Assembly (NCBI GenBank): GCA_902806205.1
Contig: CADCVR010000019.1
Span: forward strand, 20,046 to 84,045
Length of the DNA stretch: 64,000 nucleotides
Direction: 5' to 3'
Origin: an uncultured Solirubrobacteraceae bacterium
GTDB lineage: Bacteria > Actinomycetota > Thermoleophilia > Solirubrobacterales > Solirubrobacteraceae
Below are positions 51,432 to 60,433 of this stretch, one piece after another (within the stretch, counting starts at the first letter, position 1; each line of letters begins with the position of its first letter). The notes under the pieces are model-generated. The model was not told the DNA's origin. It made no database searches and saw nothing but the letters and a program-made list of their open reading frames with translations. Made by a program: the position numbers and the translations under genes.

Positions 51432-52613
51432 ATGAAGGCCCTCGCCTGGCACGGCAAGCGCGACGTCCGCGTCGACACCGTCTCCGACCCGACCATCGAG
51501 CACCCGACGGACGCGATCATCAAGGTCACCTCGTCGGGCTTGTGCGGCTCGGACCTCCACCTCTACGAGGTGCTCGGCCCCTTCCTCGACGCGGGCGACA
51601 TCCTCGGCCACGAACCCATGGGCATCGTCGAGGAGGTCGGCGCAGACGTCGGGCACATCGCTCCAGGAGACCGCGTCGTCATCCCCTTCAACGTCTCCTG
51701 CGGCCACTGCTACATGTGCGACAACGCGCTCATGTCCCAGTGCGAGACCACCCAGGTACGCGAGTACGACTCGGGGGCGGCCTTCCTGGGCTACACCAAG
51801 CTCTACGGGCAGATCCCGGGCGGTCAGGCGGAGTACCTCCGGGTGCCGCAGGCGCAGTTCGGGCCGATCAAGGTGCCCGAGGGCCCCAGCGACGACCGCT
51901 TCCTGTTCCTGTCCGACGTGCTGCCGACCGCCTGGCAGGCCGTCCAGTACACCGACACGCCGGGAGAAGGCACCATCTGCGTCATCGGCTTGGGCCCGAT
52001 CGGCCTGATGAGCGCCCGCATCGCCCAGCATCTCGGCAACCGGGTGATCGGCATCGACCTCGTGGCCGATCGGGTCGCCCGCGCGCGCCGGGACGGGATC
52101 GAGGTGTTCGATCTCTCCGGGACCGAGGACATCGTGGCCGCGGTCCGCGAAGTCACCGACGGCCGGGGACCCGACGCGGTGATCGACGCCGTCGGCATGG
52201 AGGCCCACGGCTCGCCGGCAGCCACGCTCGCCCAGACGGCGGCTGGGCTGCTGCCCGACGCGGTGGCGCGCAAGGTGTTCACGACCGCGGGCACCGACCG
52301 GATGGAGGTCCTCAACATGGCGACGGAGCTCGTCAAGCGCGGCGGCACGATCTCGATCTCCGGCGTGTACGGCGGCGCCGCGAGCCCGATGAACCTGCTG
52401 GTCCTGTTCGACAAGCAGGTGAAGATCCGCATGGGCCAGGCGAACGTCAAGCGCTGGGTGGACGACCTCATGCCGCTGCTCAGCGGCAGCGAAGATCCGC
52501 TCGGCGTGGAGGGCTTCGCCTCCCACCACGTCCCGCTCAGCGAGGCTCCCGCGGCCTACAAGAACTTCCAGGACAAGGTGGACGACACCTTCAAGGTCGT
52601 CTTCAAGCCGTAG
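51432..52613 (+). CDS. Zinc-dependent alcohol dehydrogenase, formaldehyde-dehydrogenase-like
   Basis: A 393-aa medium-chain dehydrogenase of the glutathione-independent formaldehyde dehydrogenase group. Catalytic zinc ligands are in GLCGSDLH, GHEPMGIVEEVG and later residues. The structural zinc loop is NVSCGHCYMCDNALMSQC. The Rossmann motif is VIGLGPIGLMSARIA. The insertion RFLFLSDVLPTAWQAVQ is typical of this subgroup. It would oxidise small aldehydes or alcohols with NAD. ATG 51432 has no clear -10 hexamer or strong ribosome binding site close by. Confidence 0.93.
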   Translation: MKALAWHGKRDVRVDTVSDPTIEHPTDAIIKVTSSGLCGSDLHLYEVLGPFLDAGDILGHEPMGIVEEVGADVGHIAPGDRVVIPFNVSCGHCYMCDNALMSQCETTQVREYDSGAAFLGYTKLYGQIPGGQAEYLRVPQAQFGPIKVPEGPSDDRFLFLSDVLPTAWQAVQYTDTPGEGTICVIGLGPIGLMSARIAQHLGNRVIGIDLVADRVARARRDGIEVFDLSGTEDIVAAVREVTDGRGPDAVIDAVGMEAHGSPAATLAQTAAGLLPDAVARKVFTTAGTDRMEVLNMATELVKRGGTISISGVYGGAASPMNLLVLFDKQVKIRMGQANVKRWVDDLMPLLSGSEDPLGVEGFASHHVPLSEAPAAYKNFQDKVDDTFKVVFKP

Positions 52614-52635
52614 TTCGGTCGTCCTGCCGAGCGAC

Positions 52636-53940
52636 TCATCTGGAAGCGTCCGTACCGAGGACGGCCCCCCGCTCGAGGCGGCCGTCCTCGTGCACGAGGT
52701 GCGCGGCGTCCTCGTGGCAGAGGACCGACCGCGCCGACGAGCCCGTGCTCCGAGCCGCCAGGAGCACGGCGGCGATCTGGTGCACGTCGCGCACGACGCC
52801 GAAGCGCAACAGCGAGCGCGTCTCGTTGGCCAGGCGGCCGTCACCGGCGCGCAGGACGATCCGCAGATCGGGGTCGATCGAGCGCGCCGACATCGCGATG
52901 GAGAGGTTCTGCAGGTCGTCGGAGGTCACGGCGGCCAGCGCGCACGCCGACTCGAGCGAGAGGCGCCGCAGCAGGGACGGGTCCGCACCCCGCCCGATGA
53001 CGACGGGGATCCCGGCCTGACGGGCGATGCCGACGTTCTCCCCGCCGTCCTGGTCGTCCACGGCAACCACCCGGACGCCGACGCTGCGCAGCAGCTCACA
53101 CAGCCGCAGCCCCACCTTGCCGAGCCCCACGACGACCACGTGGTTGCGGCGCGGCACGGAGCGCCTGCCGGCCCAGCCCGTCAGTCGCGTGTCGATGAGC
53201 CGGTTGACGATCCCGGCGGTGAAGAGGGCCTCGAAGAAGAGCGCGCTGAGCATCGCGAACGTGGTGAAGAGCTTGAAGCCCGGTGGGCCCTTCGCCACGC
53301 CGTCGTTCGGATCGACGGTGACGAGCGTCTTGGTCGCGCCGTACAACGCGTCGATCACGCCCTGGTCGAGCACGATGACCGCGCCGACCGTCTCGGCGAC
53401 GAGGACCGCGAGCAGGCCGAGCAGCCCGTACACCAGCAGCGCGGCACTCTTGTCGTAGGGCCGCGCGAGCGAGCCGAGAAGGGTGAGCACGCGGCTGCCG
53501 CGATCGGGCGGGACGAGCGGCTCCTCCCGGGTCCGCTCGCCGTCGGTCCTCACCCCGACCGGACCGTCCGGCCCGTTGCGCACGGCCACGAGATCTTCTG
53601 CAAGACACGGGCCCGCGAGGGACGGCGCGACGATCTCCGCCATCGAGGTGATCTCCACGTTCGGGTCGGCCCGGCACAGCTGCGCCGCCGCCGTGCTGTC
53701 GACGATCGTCACGAGCAGCGGGATCTCGTCGTCCTCGTAGCGGACCATGAGCGCCATCCGCAGCGCCACCGCGTCGTCCCGGGAGACGACCGAGACCCGC
53801 TCGAGGTCATCCCGCGCCAACGCGTCGGTGATCTCCTGCTCGTCGGGCTCCTCGAGGCGCACGATCTTCACGTCGAGCGCGTCGAGGGCGGTGGCGACCT
53901 CGTCGGCCAGGTCGCCGGCGCCGATGAGCAGGACGGCCAT
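52636..53940 (-). CDS. RCK/TrkA-N-domain ion-channel-like membrane protein
   Basis: A 434-aa protein with two nucleotide-binding regions around a membrane part. The N-terminal domain opens AVLLIGAGDLADEVATALDAL. The hydrophobic segments are LLVYGLLGLLAVLVAETVGAV and TFAMLSALFFEALFTAGIV. A C-terminal TrkA-N domain has VVVVGLGKVGLRLCELL and ACALAAVTSDDLQNLSIAM. No classical TVGYGD filter is visible, although TLVTVDPNDG lies between the helices, so ion selectivity is unclear. It may be a ligand-gated channel or a transporter regulator. ATG 53940 fits the first strand. Confidence 0.78.
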   Translation of the reverse strand: MAVLLIGAGDLADEVATALDALDVKIVRLEEPDEQEITDALARDDLERVSVVSRDDAVALRMALMVRYEDDEIPLLVTIVDSTAAAQLCRADPNVEITSMAEIVAPSLAGPCLAEDLVAVRNGPDGPVGVRTDGERTREEPLVPPDRGSRVLTLLGSLARPYDKSAALLVYGLLGLLAVLVAETVGAVIVLDQGVIDALYGATKTLVTVDPNDGVAKGPPGFKLFTTFAMLSALFFEALFTAGIVNRLIDTRLTGWAGRRSVPRRNHVVVVGLGKVGLRLCELLRSVGVRVVAVDDQDGGENVGIARQAGIPVVIGRGADPSLLRRLSLESACALAAVTSDDLQNLSIAMSARSIDPDLRIVLRAGDGRLANETRSLLRFGVVRDVHQIAAVLLAARSTGSSARSVLCHEDAAHLVHEDGRLERGAVLGTDASR

Positions 53941-54066
53941 CAGGCCGGCCTGCAAATCGCGGCACGCGGGTGGGTGCCGCGCTCGACGGCGGTGCTCCGT
54001 GCTCGCTTCACACCGCGCGATAGTACGGGTCGACGGTGACGGCCACCCTGACCTGAGACACGGGCG

Positions 54067-54753
54067 CTAGCCGACGTCGATGCGGCGCAAGCGGCTGAAG
54101 CCGTTGACGTGGTCGCTGTCGCCCGCGAGCTTGACGCGGTAGACGCCGTCCCGGCGGATGCGCAGGAACCGCGAGTACGTCGACCGGGCGGTGCCGGCGT
54201 CGCGCAGCGTCGTCGTGGCGACGGTCGTGAAGCCACCCTTCGACGTGCGCCGCTGGAGGCGCAGGGTCGCACCGTCGTGCGCCGGCAGCACCGAGCCCGA
54301 GAAGCGCACGCGCGCGCCGCGGCGCGGCGTGGAGTCCGAAAGCCGGAGCCCGACGCGCGTTCGGACGCTGATGAGCCGGGGCCGGCTCGTCGTGTCGGGC
54401 GACGTCTTGGCGACGACGCGGTACTGCGTGCTGACCGGCGGCTTGACCGCGAAGCTGAACGCGCCGTTGGGGGCGGAGGTGGTCACCAACGCGGTCGGCT
54501 GGAACTTGTCGCCCAGGGGAAGCGTCGCGTCCTGCTCGAGGCGAACGGAGACCCCTCCCGCCATCGGGCCCGGGAGGCGGCCGGAGAGCGTCGCAGTCCC
54601 GCCGAAGACGAGCGGGTTGGGCTTGGCGTCGAGCGTGAAGGAGGCGGGCGTGGGCGTGGACTTGGGCGGTTTCGGCGGCTTCTGTGCCGCCGCGGCGGGG
54701 ACGAGCGCGAGGCTCGCGCCCACTGCGAGCGCAATGCCGGATCGGGCGTTCAT
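54067..54753 (-). CDS. Secreted protein with Ig-like beta repeats
   Basis: A 228-aa exported protein. Signal peptide ARSGIALAVGASLALVPAAAA, then a Pro/Lys linker (KPPKPPKSTPTP), then two similar beta-rich segments. The first is LDAKPNPLVFGGTATLSGRL; the second is LRLSDSTPRRGARVRFSGSV. Both resemble bacterial surface beta-sandwich repeats and the C-terminal region of the multicopper oxidase in style. Role unknown, probably cell-surface. ATG 54753 has GGAGAAG four bases upstream, deciding it over TTG 54765. Confidence 0.8.
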   Translation of the reverse strand: MNARSGIALAVGASLALVPAAAAQKPPKPPKSTPTPASFTLDAKPNPLVFGGTATLSGRLPGPMAGGVSVRLEQDATLPLGDKFQPTALVTTSAPNGAFSFAVKPPVSTQYRVVAKTSPDTTSRPRLISVRTRVGLRLSDSTPRRGARVRFSGSVLPAHDGATLRLQRRTSKGGFTTVATTTLRDAGTARSTYSRFLRIRRDGVYRVKLAGDSDHVNGFSRLRRIDVG

Positions 54754-54889
54754 GTGCTTCTCCAATGGTGTCGGGTACCACTCAGAACGCGCTGGAGGCG
54801 CCGAAGTTGGGTTCGCTGCGACGAGAGCCGCCCGGCGGTCGCCGGGTCACGATCGCCGGCGCGGCCTCCGGCACGGCTCTAGGCCGCCC

Positions 54890-55454
54890 TCAGGATCCGG
54901 GCGACGCAGTCCCCGGAGCGCTGTGCCCGGGGATGTCGGGCTCGAGGTAGATCACCGTCGCGATCGGCACGGCCGCGCGCACCCGGGCCTCGCAGGCGTC
55001 GATCGCGTCGGCCAACTCGGTCATCGAGAGGGCCGGGTCGAACGGTCCGCAGCGCGAAGGCCTCGAAGGTGACCGCCACGGCGAAGATCGCGAACGCGAT
55101 CACCGGCGAGGTGATCTCCTCCGGCTCGACGATCTTGTGGTAGCCCTCGTAGACGGAGAAGAGGCCGCCGAGCGAGAACAGCACGACGGAGACCACGAAG
55201 CCCAGAAGTAGCGGCTGCGCCCGTAGCCGAAGGGGTGCAGCGGCGTCGGGGGGCGCTTGGCCCGCCGCCCGCCCAGGAACAGCAGGCCTGGTTGCTGGCG
55301 TCGGCGACCGAGTGGATCGACTCGGCCAGCAGGGCGGAGGATCCCGTCAGGAGGAACCGACGAACTTGGCGACGGCGATGCCGGCGTTGGCCAGGAGGGC
55401 GGCGACGATCGCCCCGGTGCTGTCTGAGTGCCCGCCGCCGGATTCGCCACTCAT
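54890..55454 (-). pseudogene. Cation diffusion facilitator (CDF) transporter, multiply disrupted
   Basis: Remnant of a zinc/cobalt CDF exporter. From ATG 55454 the frame gives GAIVAALLANAGIAVAKFVG. A 1-base loss shifts to FLLTGSSALLAESIHSVADA, another to LLFLGGRRAKRPPTPLHPFG, and a third to VVSVVLFSLGGLFSVYEGYH, ending in VTFEAFALRT. Then about 100 residues are missing, and a last frame holds the C-terminus ELADAIDACEARVRAAVPIA and VIYLEPDIPG. The HSVADASNQ stretch marks the zinc-site helix. With at least three small frameshifts and a large deletion, no functional product is expected. Confidence 0.88.
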
Positions 55455-55500
55455 CCGCCCGAAGCTACTCCGCGAGGGCGTCGTGCCGTCGAGCCGCCGC

Positions 55501-56343
55501 TCAGCCCTTCGCGCCGTAGAGTCGCGCGGTCACCGGCGCGAAGACCGCCGTGAGCGCGACCGCCTCGGCGAGCACGAGGCCGATGTCCCCCGCGGACGCC
55601 GCGCCGGCCATGACGCCGCGCACCGCGGTCACGAGGTGCGAGACCGGGTTCACGCCGACGACGGTCTCCAGGACGCTCGGCAGCGTCGAGGGATCGACGA
55701 AGATGTTGCTCAGGAAGATGAGCGGGAACAGCGCCATGAAGCCCGAGTTCATCACCGCGCTGGGAGAGCGCAGCACCAGGCCGACCGTCGTGAACACCCA
55801 GGAGAGGGCGAAGGCGAACGCGACGACCAGCAGCACGCCCGCGACCACGCCGACGACGCCGCCCTTCGCCTCGAAGCCCAGGATGAGGCCGAGCACCACC
55901 ACGACGGTCGCGGCCAGTCCGTAGCGCACCGCGTCGCCGAGCACGGCACCGACGAGCGGCGCAGGCCGCCACACCGGCAGTGAGCGGAAGCGGTCCACGA
56001 CGCCCTTGGTCATGTCCGTGTTCAGTGTCACACCGGAGTAGACGGCGGTGAACAGCACCGACTGCACGAGCATGCCGGGCAGCAGGAACTGCAGGTAGTC
56101 GTCGGTCGAGCCCGCCACCGCGCCGCCGAACAGGTAGGTGAACATGACGAGAAAGAGCACGGGGGTGAGCGTCACGTCGATCAGCTGCTCCGGGACGTGC
56201 TTGATCTTGAGCATCCCCCGCCAGCCGAAGGTCAGGCAGACGGAGGCTGCGCTGGGCCGCGGCGGGCGCTGTCCCGAGGCCAGCGCGGCGTTGAGCGCTT
56301 CCTCGCTGACCGGCGCGCTCGGGATGTCCGTGACGGTGCTCAC
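55501..56343 (-). CDS. ABC-2 type exporter permease (DrrB-like)
   Basis: A 280-aa integral membrane protein with six hydrophobic segments, of the daunorubicin-resistance ABC-2 permease type. Features are [21 protein letters not shown], the amphipathic [16 protein letters not shown] loop, [18 protein letters not shown] and [15 protein letters not shown]. Start GTG 56343 overlaps the ATPase stop by 4 bp (GTGA). It would export a drug, lipid or peptide with its ATPase partner. The decayed CDF gene follows downstream. Confidence 0.93.
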   Translation of the reverse strand: MSTVTDIPSAPVSEEALNAALASGQRPPRPSAASVCLTFGWRGMLKIKHVPEQLIDVTLTPVLFLVMFTYLFGGAVAGSTDDYLQFLLPGMLVQSVLFTAVYSGVTLNTDMTKGVVDRFRSLPVWRPAPLVGAVLGDAVRYGLAATVVVVLGLILGFEAKGGVVGVVAGVLLVVAFAFALSWVFTTVGLVLRSPSAVMNSGFMALFPLIFLSNIFVDPSTLPSVLETVVGVNPVSHLVTAVRGVMAGAASAGDIGLVLAEAVALTAVFAPVTARLYGAKG

Positions 56344-57296
56344 GCTGCGATCTCCTCCTCGGTGGGGGCATGGCCGGTGAGTGCCAGGAAGACCTCGTCG
56401 AGGCTCGGCTGCCCGAGCGAGAACCCGGCGACGGGCACTCCCTCGCGGCCGAGCTCGGCGAGCGCCTCCGCGGCGCGCTCCGCGTCGGCGACGGACACCG
56501 AGAGGGCCGCGGGGTCGCCCTCGAGCTGCACGGGTGCATCGAGGCCGCGGGCGAGCAGCCGCCTGGCCTCGGCGCGGTGCCCGGGCTCGACCAGCCGGAC
56601 GTGGAGCGTGTTCTGCCCGACCGAGGCCTTGAGCTGCCCCGGGGTGCCTTCGGCGATGACCCGCCCGTGGTCGATGACCGCGATGCGGTCCGCGAGCTGG
56701 TCGGCCTCGTCGAGGTACTGGGTGCACAGCAGCACGGTGGTGCCCTGCGCGACGAGCGCACGGACGATGTCCCACACCTGGTTGCGCGAGCGCGGGTCCA
56801 GCCCCGTGGTCGGCTCGTCGAGGAACATGAGCTCCGGGGTCACGACGATGCTGGCGGCGATGTCCAGACGCCGGCGCATGCCGCCCGAGTAGTGCTTCAC
56901 GAGGCGGCCCGCGGCCTCGGTCAGCCCGAAGGCGGTCAAGAGCTCCTCGGCGCGGCCACCCGCCCGCTTGCCCTTGTAGCCGAGCAGGCGCGCCAGCAGC
57001 ACGAGGTTCTCGTGGCCCGTGAGCTCCTCGTCGACCGACGCGAGCTGACCGGTCAGGCTGATGCGCTCACGGACGGCGTCGGCCTCGGTGACCACGTCGT
57101 AGCCGAGCACGCGGGCGCTGCCGCCGTCGGGCCGCAGGAGCGTCGCGAGCATGCGGATGGTGGTCGTCTTCCCGGCACCGTTCGGGCCGAGGACGCCGTA
57201 CACCGACCCGCGCGCGACCTGCAGGTCGACGCCGTCGACGGCGCGGGCGTCACCGAAGGACTTCACCAGGCCGGTTGTCTCGATGGCAGGTTCCAT
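56340..57296 (-). CDS. ABC exporter ATP-binding protein (DrrA-like)
   Basis: A 318-aa ATPase of the daunorubicin-resistance subfamily. Walker A is GPNGAGKTT near residue 37, the signature is [12 protein letters not shown], Walker B is [13 protein letters not shown] and the switch His is in [14 protein letters not shown]. The C-terminal DUF4162-like domain ends with [21 protein letters not shown] 57296. Upstream lies the dyad GCAGAC-GA-GTCTGC (57303-57316), a possible operator. Forms an exporter with the overlapping permease. Confidence 0.95.
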   Translation of the reverse strand: MEPAIETTGLVKSFGDARAVDGVDLQVARGSVYGVLGPNGAGKTTTIRMLATLLRPDGGSARVLGYDVVTEADAVRERISLTGQLASVDEELTGHENLVLLARLLGYKGKRAGGRAEELLTAFGLTEAAGRLVKHYSGGMRRRLDIAASIVVTPELMFLDEPTTGLDPRSRNQVWDIVRALVAQGTTVLLCTQYLDEADQLADRIAVIDHGRVIAEGTPGQLKASVGQNTLHVRLVEPGHRAEARRLLARGLDAPVQLEGDPAALSVSVADAERAAEALAELGREGVPVAGFSLGQPSLDEVFLALTGHAPTEEEIAA

Positions 57297-57302
57297 GTCG
57301 GT

Positions 57303-57316
57303 GCAGACGAGTCTGC
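57303..57316. promoter_or_regulatory. Dyad GCAGAC-GA-GTCTGC before the exporter operon
   Basis: Perfect 6-bp half-sites with a 2-bp centre, ending six bases before the drrA-like ATG. Its position suits a repressor site over the start region. No regulator gene is adjacent. Confidence 0.35.
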
Positions 57317-57372
57317 CACTTCGAACTCATCGGTCGAAGCGCGGCTGATCGGCCGGATCCGTGTGGCCGGCG

Positions 57373-58128
57373 TCACCGCTCACCGGCGAGCGCCCACTCG
57401 AGCGCGCCGGCCACGAGGCGACGGTGCCGGGGGTCGCGCCAGGTCTGCGGCCGGTGGCCGAGCGCCGAGTAGAAGACGCGGCCCCGCCGCTCCGTCCGCC
57501 ACCACACGAGCGGCCGGTCCCCGCGCGGCCGTCCGCCGAAGCTCGCGACGTCGAGCGAGACGAGAACATGCGCGCCCTTGCGCGGGTCCGGCGTGCGCCG
57601 GAAGCGGTAGTACTCCTCGCGGAGCCGGAAGCTGCGCCCGAGGCGCCGGCTGGCGGGATGGCCACGGTCCTCGACGCGTAACCGGCCGACCCCGGCGTTC
57701 GGGTGATCGCGGAACTCCGCACCGAGCATCCGGTGGAACGCGGTCCAGCCGTGGAACGTGTCCGAGGCGGCGTGGAAGGCGAGCAGCGGCAGCCCGTCGC
57801 GCACCGCCGCCAGCAGCCGCGCGCGGCCGGCGGCGTCGAGCTCCGGCGTCCCGGAGGTCTGCAGGAGGACGAGCCCGCGCGCCCCCGAGAGCTCCTCGGG
57901 GGTCAGTTGGGCAAAGCGCGTGAGCTCCCGCACTTCAAAGCCCCCGCGGTCGCGCGCGCCGAGGCGGCGCAGCTCGGCGAGGCCGGCCGTGATCGCGGCA
58001 GCGTGACGGAAGCCGGCCGTCTCGGTGACCACCAGCAGCACGGGCCGCTCCGCCGCCGCTCCGGTCGCCGAGCGCAGGCCCGCGGCGAGCGCGCAGGCGA
58101 CGAGCAGGCCGATCAGGGGACGCGACAC
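57373..58128 (-). CDS. Exported ThuA-domain protein
   Basis: A 251-aa protein with a signal-like N-terminus (LIGLLVACALAAGLRSATGAA) and a ThuA/glutamine-amidotransferase-like fold. It shows VLLVVTETAGFRHAAAITAG, VLLQTSGTPELDAAGRARLL, LLAFHAASDTFHGWTAFHRM, YRFRRTPDPRKGAHVLVS, PLVWWRTERRGRVFYSALGH and WRDPRHRRLV. ThuA domains bind or transform sugars; the chemistry is poorly defined. GTG 58128 is used. It is divergent from the LON-domain gene across a gap containing a 13-bp dyad. Confidence 0.88.
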   Translation of the reverse strand: MSRPLIGLLVACALAAGLRSATGAAAERPVLLVVTETAGFRHAAAITAGLAELRRLGARDRGGFEVRELTRFAQLTPEELSGARGLVLLQTSGTPELDAAGRARLLAAVRDGLPLLAFHAASDTFHGWTAFHRMLGAEFRDHPNAGVGRLRVEDRGHPASRRLGRSFRLREEYYRFRRTPDPRKGAHVLVSLDVASFGGRPRGDRPLVWWRTERRGRVFYSALGHRPQTWRDPRHRRLVAGALEWALAGER

Positions 58129-58137
58129 GGTCTGGGA

Positions 58138-58150
58138 TGTTCCCTGAACA
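58138..58150. promoter_or_regulatory. Dyad TGTTC-CCT-GAACA in the divergent gap
   Basis: A perfect 13-bp dyad with 5-bp half-sites between the divergent ThuA (GTG 58128) and LON-domain (ATG 58188) genes. It is an operator-like site; the protein that would bind it is unknown. Confidence 0.35.
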
Positions 58151-58187
58151 CCGGACCACCGCGCCGGAAGGCCCGTACGATGAGCAC

Positions 58188-58814
58188 ATGCCCGACCGCG
58201 TCGTGCAGGACTTCCCCCTCTTCCCCCTCGGCCTCGTGGCGCTTCCGCGCGAGTTCGTCCCGCTGCACATCTTCGAGCCGCGTTACCGCACGATGGTCGC
58301 GGAGGCGCTTGAGCGGGAGTCGGAGTTCGGGATCGTCTGGAGCGACGGCGACGGCCTGCGCTCCGTGGGTTGCGCGGTCGAGATCACCCGGGTGCTCGAG
58401 CGCATGGAGGACGGGCGGATCAACATCGTCACCCGAGGCACGCGGGTCTTCCGGATCATCGAGACCGTCGAGGGGCTCGCCTACCCTGCCGCGACCGTGT
58501 CGTGGGTCGAGGACGCCGAGGAGGAGCGCGACACCGAGGCCGAGCTCGACGCCCAGGCGGCCTACGCCGAGCTCGTCGTGCAGGCGACGGACAAGGAGCC
58601 CGACGAGGACGAGCTCGCGGCGATGACCGCCTACGCGATGGCGGCCACGGTCGATTTCGGCCTCGAGGCCAAGCAGAACCTGCTCGAGCTGCGCTCGGAG
58701 AACGCGCGGCTGCGACTCGTCACCCGCCTGTTCCGTGCGGCGACCAAGCGGTTGGACTTCGTCGAGCGCGCACAGGTGAGAGCGAGCTCGAACGGGAAGG
58801 TCCGCTTCGGCTGA
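58188..58814 (+). CDS. LON substrate-binding-domain protein
   Basis: A 208-aa protein consisting only of the Lon N-terminal domain (residues 5-115: FPLFPLGLVALPREFVPLHIFEPRY, GRINIVTRGTRVFRI) and a helical extension with an acidic stretch. There is no ATPase or protease domain. Stand-alone LON proteins are common in actinobacteria and of unknown role, perhaps adaptor or peptide binding. ATG 58188 follows TACGAT (58176-58181) by six bases. The convergent EamA gene ends seven bases away. Confidence 0.92.
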   Translation: MPDRVVQDFPLFPLGLVALPREFVPLHIFEPRYRTMVAEALERESEFGIVWSDGDGLRSVGCAVEITRVLERMEDGRINIVTRGTRVFRIIETVEGLAYPAATVSWVEDAEEERDTEAELDAQAAYAELVVQATDKEPDEDELAAMTAYAMAATVDFGLEAKQNLLELRSENARLRLVTRLFRAATKRLDFVERAQVRASSNGKVRFG

Positions 58815-58820
58815 CGCGGG

Positions 58821-59726
58821 TCAGCTGCGGGCGGACGCGACGGCGGGCCCGCGGGCCCGGCTCGCGGGCAGGCGCCCGCCCGCCGCGAGGTAGGAGCCAC
58901 CCACGATGAGCGCGAGGCCCGCGAACGTGGCGGCGGTGACCGGCTCGCCCAGGACCCAGACGCCGTAGACGACCGCGAACGGCGGCGAGAGGTAGGCCAC
59001 GAGCGACGCACGCGAGGGTCCCTCCTGGGCGATCAGGCCGTAGAAGATCAGGAAGGCCAGGCCCGTCCCGAGGATCCCGAGCGCCAGGAGCGCCGAGACG
59101 CTGTCGGCGCCCGCGCTCGTCGGCAGCGTGAGCAGTGCCGGGGGAAGCATGAGCACCGCACTGGCGCTCATCGTCGCGGCGGCGGCCGCAGCAGGATCGA
59201 CGCCGGCCATGCGGCGCTTGAACTCGATGCCGCCGCCCGCGTAGGCGAGCCCGGCCAGAAGTACCAGCAACCCGCCGAGGACGGCCAGGCGGTCCCCGCC
59301 GAGGTCGACGCCGAACAGCAGTGCGACGCCGACCAGTCCGCAGCCGAGGCCGGCGAGGGCGACGCGGCCGGGGCGCTCGGCCGGCGCGTAGGCCGTGAAG
59401 GCCAGCGCGGCGGTCCAGATCGGCGCGCTCGCGACGAGGATTCCGGTGAGAGCGCTCGGGATCCACTGCTCGCCGAGCGTGATGAGCATGAACGGCGCGA
59501 CGACCTGCAGGCCGGCGAGCAGCGCGATGGAGCCGCCGTGACCGCGCAGGGCGCCGAGTGCGTTGCGGTGCAGCGCGACGGGCAGCAGCACGAGCGCCGC
59601 CAGCGCGGTGCGCGCGAAGACCAGAAACGGCGCGGAGAAGTCCCGCAGGCCGACCTTGATGAAGAGGTAGCTCGCGCCCCAGGTGGCGGCGAGCACCGCC
59701 ATGAGGATCCAGGAGCGACGGCTCAC
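58821..59726 (-). CDS. EamA-family (DMT superfamily) transporter
   Basis: A 301-aa membrane protein with ten predicted helices in two EamA repeats (MAVLAATWGASYLFIKVGL and, in the second half, YLSPPFAVVYGVWVLGEPV). Substrate unknown; members export metabolites such as amino acids or sugars. GTG 59726 is chosen over an upstream start, because TACCCT on this strand (59739-59734) ends seven bases before it. Confidence 0.93.
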   Translation of the reverse strand: MSRRSWILMAVLAATWGASYLFIKVGLRDFSAPFLVFARTALAALVLLPVALHRNALGALRGHGGSIALLAGLQVVAPFMLITLGEQWIPSALTGILVASAPIWTAALAFTAYAPAERPGRVALAGLGCGLVGVALLFGVDLGGDRLAVLGGLLVLLAGLAYAGGGIEFKRRMAGVDPAAAAAATMSASAVLMLPPALLTLPTSAGADSVSALLALGILGTGLAFLIFYGLIAQEGPSRASLVAYLSPPFAVVYGVWVLGEPVTAATFAGLALIVGGSYLAAGGRLPASRARGPAVASARS

Positions 59727-59845
59727 CCTCAGCAGGGTAGGCCGCAGCACCCATCAGCGCCACGGCGCTTCCTTGGTGACGCCATAAGCAAGCCTCATCG
59801 CTTCCGCGGTGGCGAACGCGTCCGGACGGCTTGCCTGGGGCCTTA

Positions 59846-59946
59846 GCCTGGATCCACCGATTCTCGCGGCGAATCCCCGCCGTGGCCGAGGCCATATGCC
59901 CGGGCCCACGACAGGGATTCATCCCCGATGATCGGTGGATCCAGGC
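59846..59946. repeat. Palindromic MITE-like element E with TTA flanks
   Basis: A 101-bp element beginning GCCTGGATCCACCGAT and ending with its inverted copy (ATCGGTGGATCCAGGC). Further imperfect pairing (GAATCCC with GGGATTC, CCGTGG with CCACG) reaches about 45 bp per arm. It is flanked by exact TTA repeats (59843-59845 and 59947-59949). The right TTA is also the TAA stop codon of the lipoprotein gene. No ORF. Nothing else is evident in 59727-59845 beyond a weak GCAAGCC/GGCTTGC dyad. Confidence 0.75.
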
Positions 59947-60408
59947 TTAGCGCGGCAGCCGGCAGGGGCCCTTCGCGATGCGCCGCGTGAGCGCGGCGAC
60001 GTCCCGGAACGTCTGCGGCTGGCCCTTCGAGGTGTCGCTGAAGCTCACCGTCCCGTCCTGCCCCCGCACGGCGTAGCGGAAGACCGGCATCGGACCCGGC
60101 GGCAGGCTGAGCCCCTGATCGGCGGGGCCGGCCTCGCCCTCCTCCTCTCCTTCGAGCTCGCGGCGGATCTGGCGTGCATCGATGAGGTCCTTCGAGGTGA
60201 TCGGGACGAGCGCGGCCCCGTTGCAGGACGCACGGCCGTCGTCGGTCACCCGGAGGACCAGGCGCGCCCCCGGGACGTCGCCCGAGCGCGTGACCACGAA
60301 GAGATCCGCCGGCGGGCCGCCGCCGCCGCACGCCCCGAGCACGAGCGCCGCCGCGACCCACGCCCACCCCTCCGAACGCCCAGCGCGCCCTCCCAGGCTC
60401 ACGGGCAC
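59947..60408 (-). CDS. Small putative lipoprotein
   Basis: A 153-aa protein with a lipobox (ALVLGACGG, lipidated Cys near residue 27). The rest is a soluble domain with VTRSGDVPGARLVLRVTDDGRASCNGA, an acidic stretch (EGEEEGEAG) and TLRRIAKGPCRLP-like end with a second Cys pair possible. No family recognised. GTG 60408 is the only reasonable start before the lipobox. Its stop codon coincides with the target duplication of element E. It is 25 bp downstream of the gamma-glutamyltransferase stop. Confidence 0.78.
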   Translation of the reverse strand: MPVSLGGRAGRSEGWAWVAAALVLGACGGGGPPADLFVVTRSGDVPGARLVLRVTDDGRASCNGAALVPITSKDLIDARQIRRELEGEEEGEAGPADQGLSLPPGPMPVFRYAVRGQDGTVSFSDTSKGQPQTFRDVAALTRRIAKGPCRLPR

Positions 60409-60433
60409 TCACCGAAGGTGGGGGCGCGGCGCC

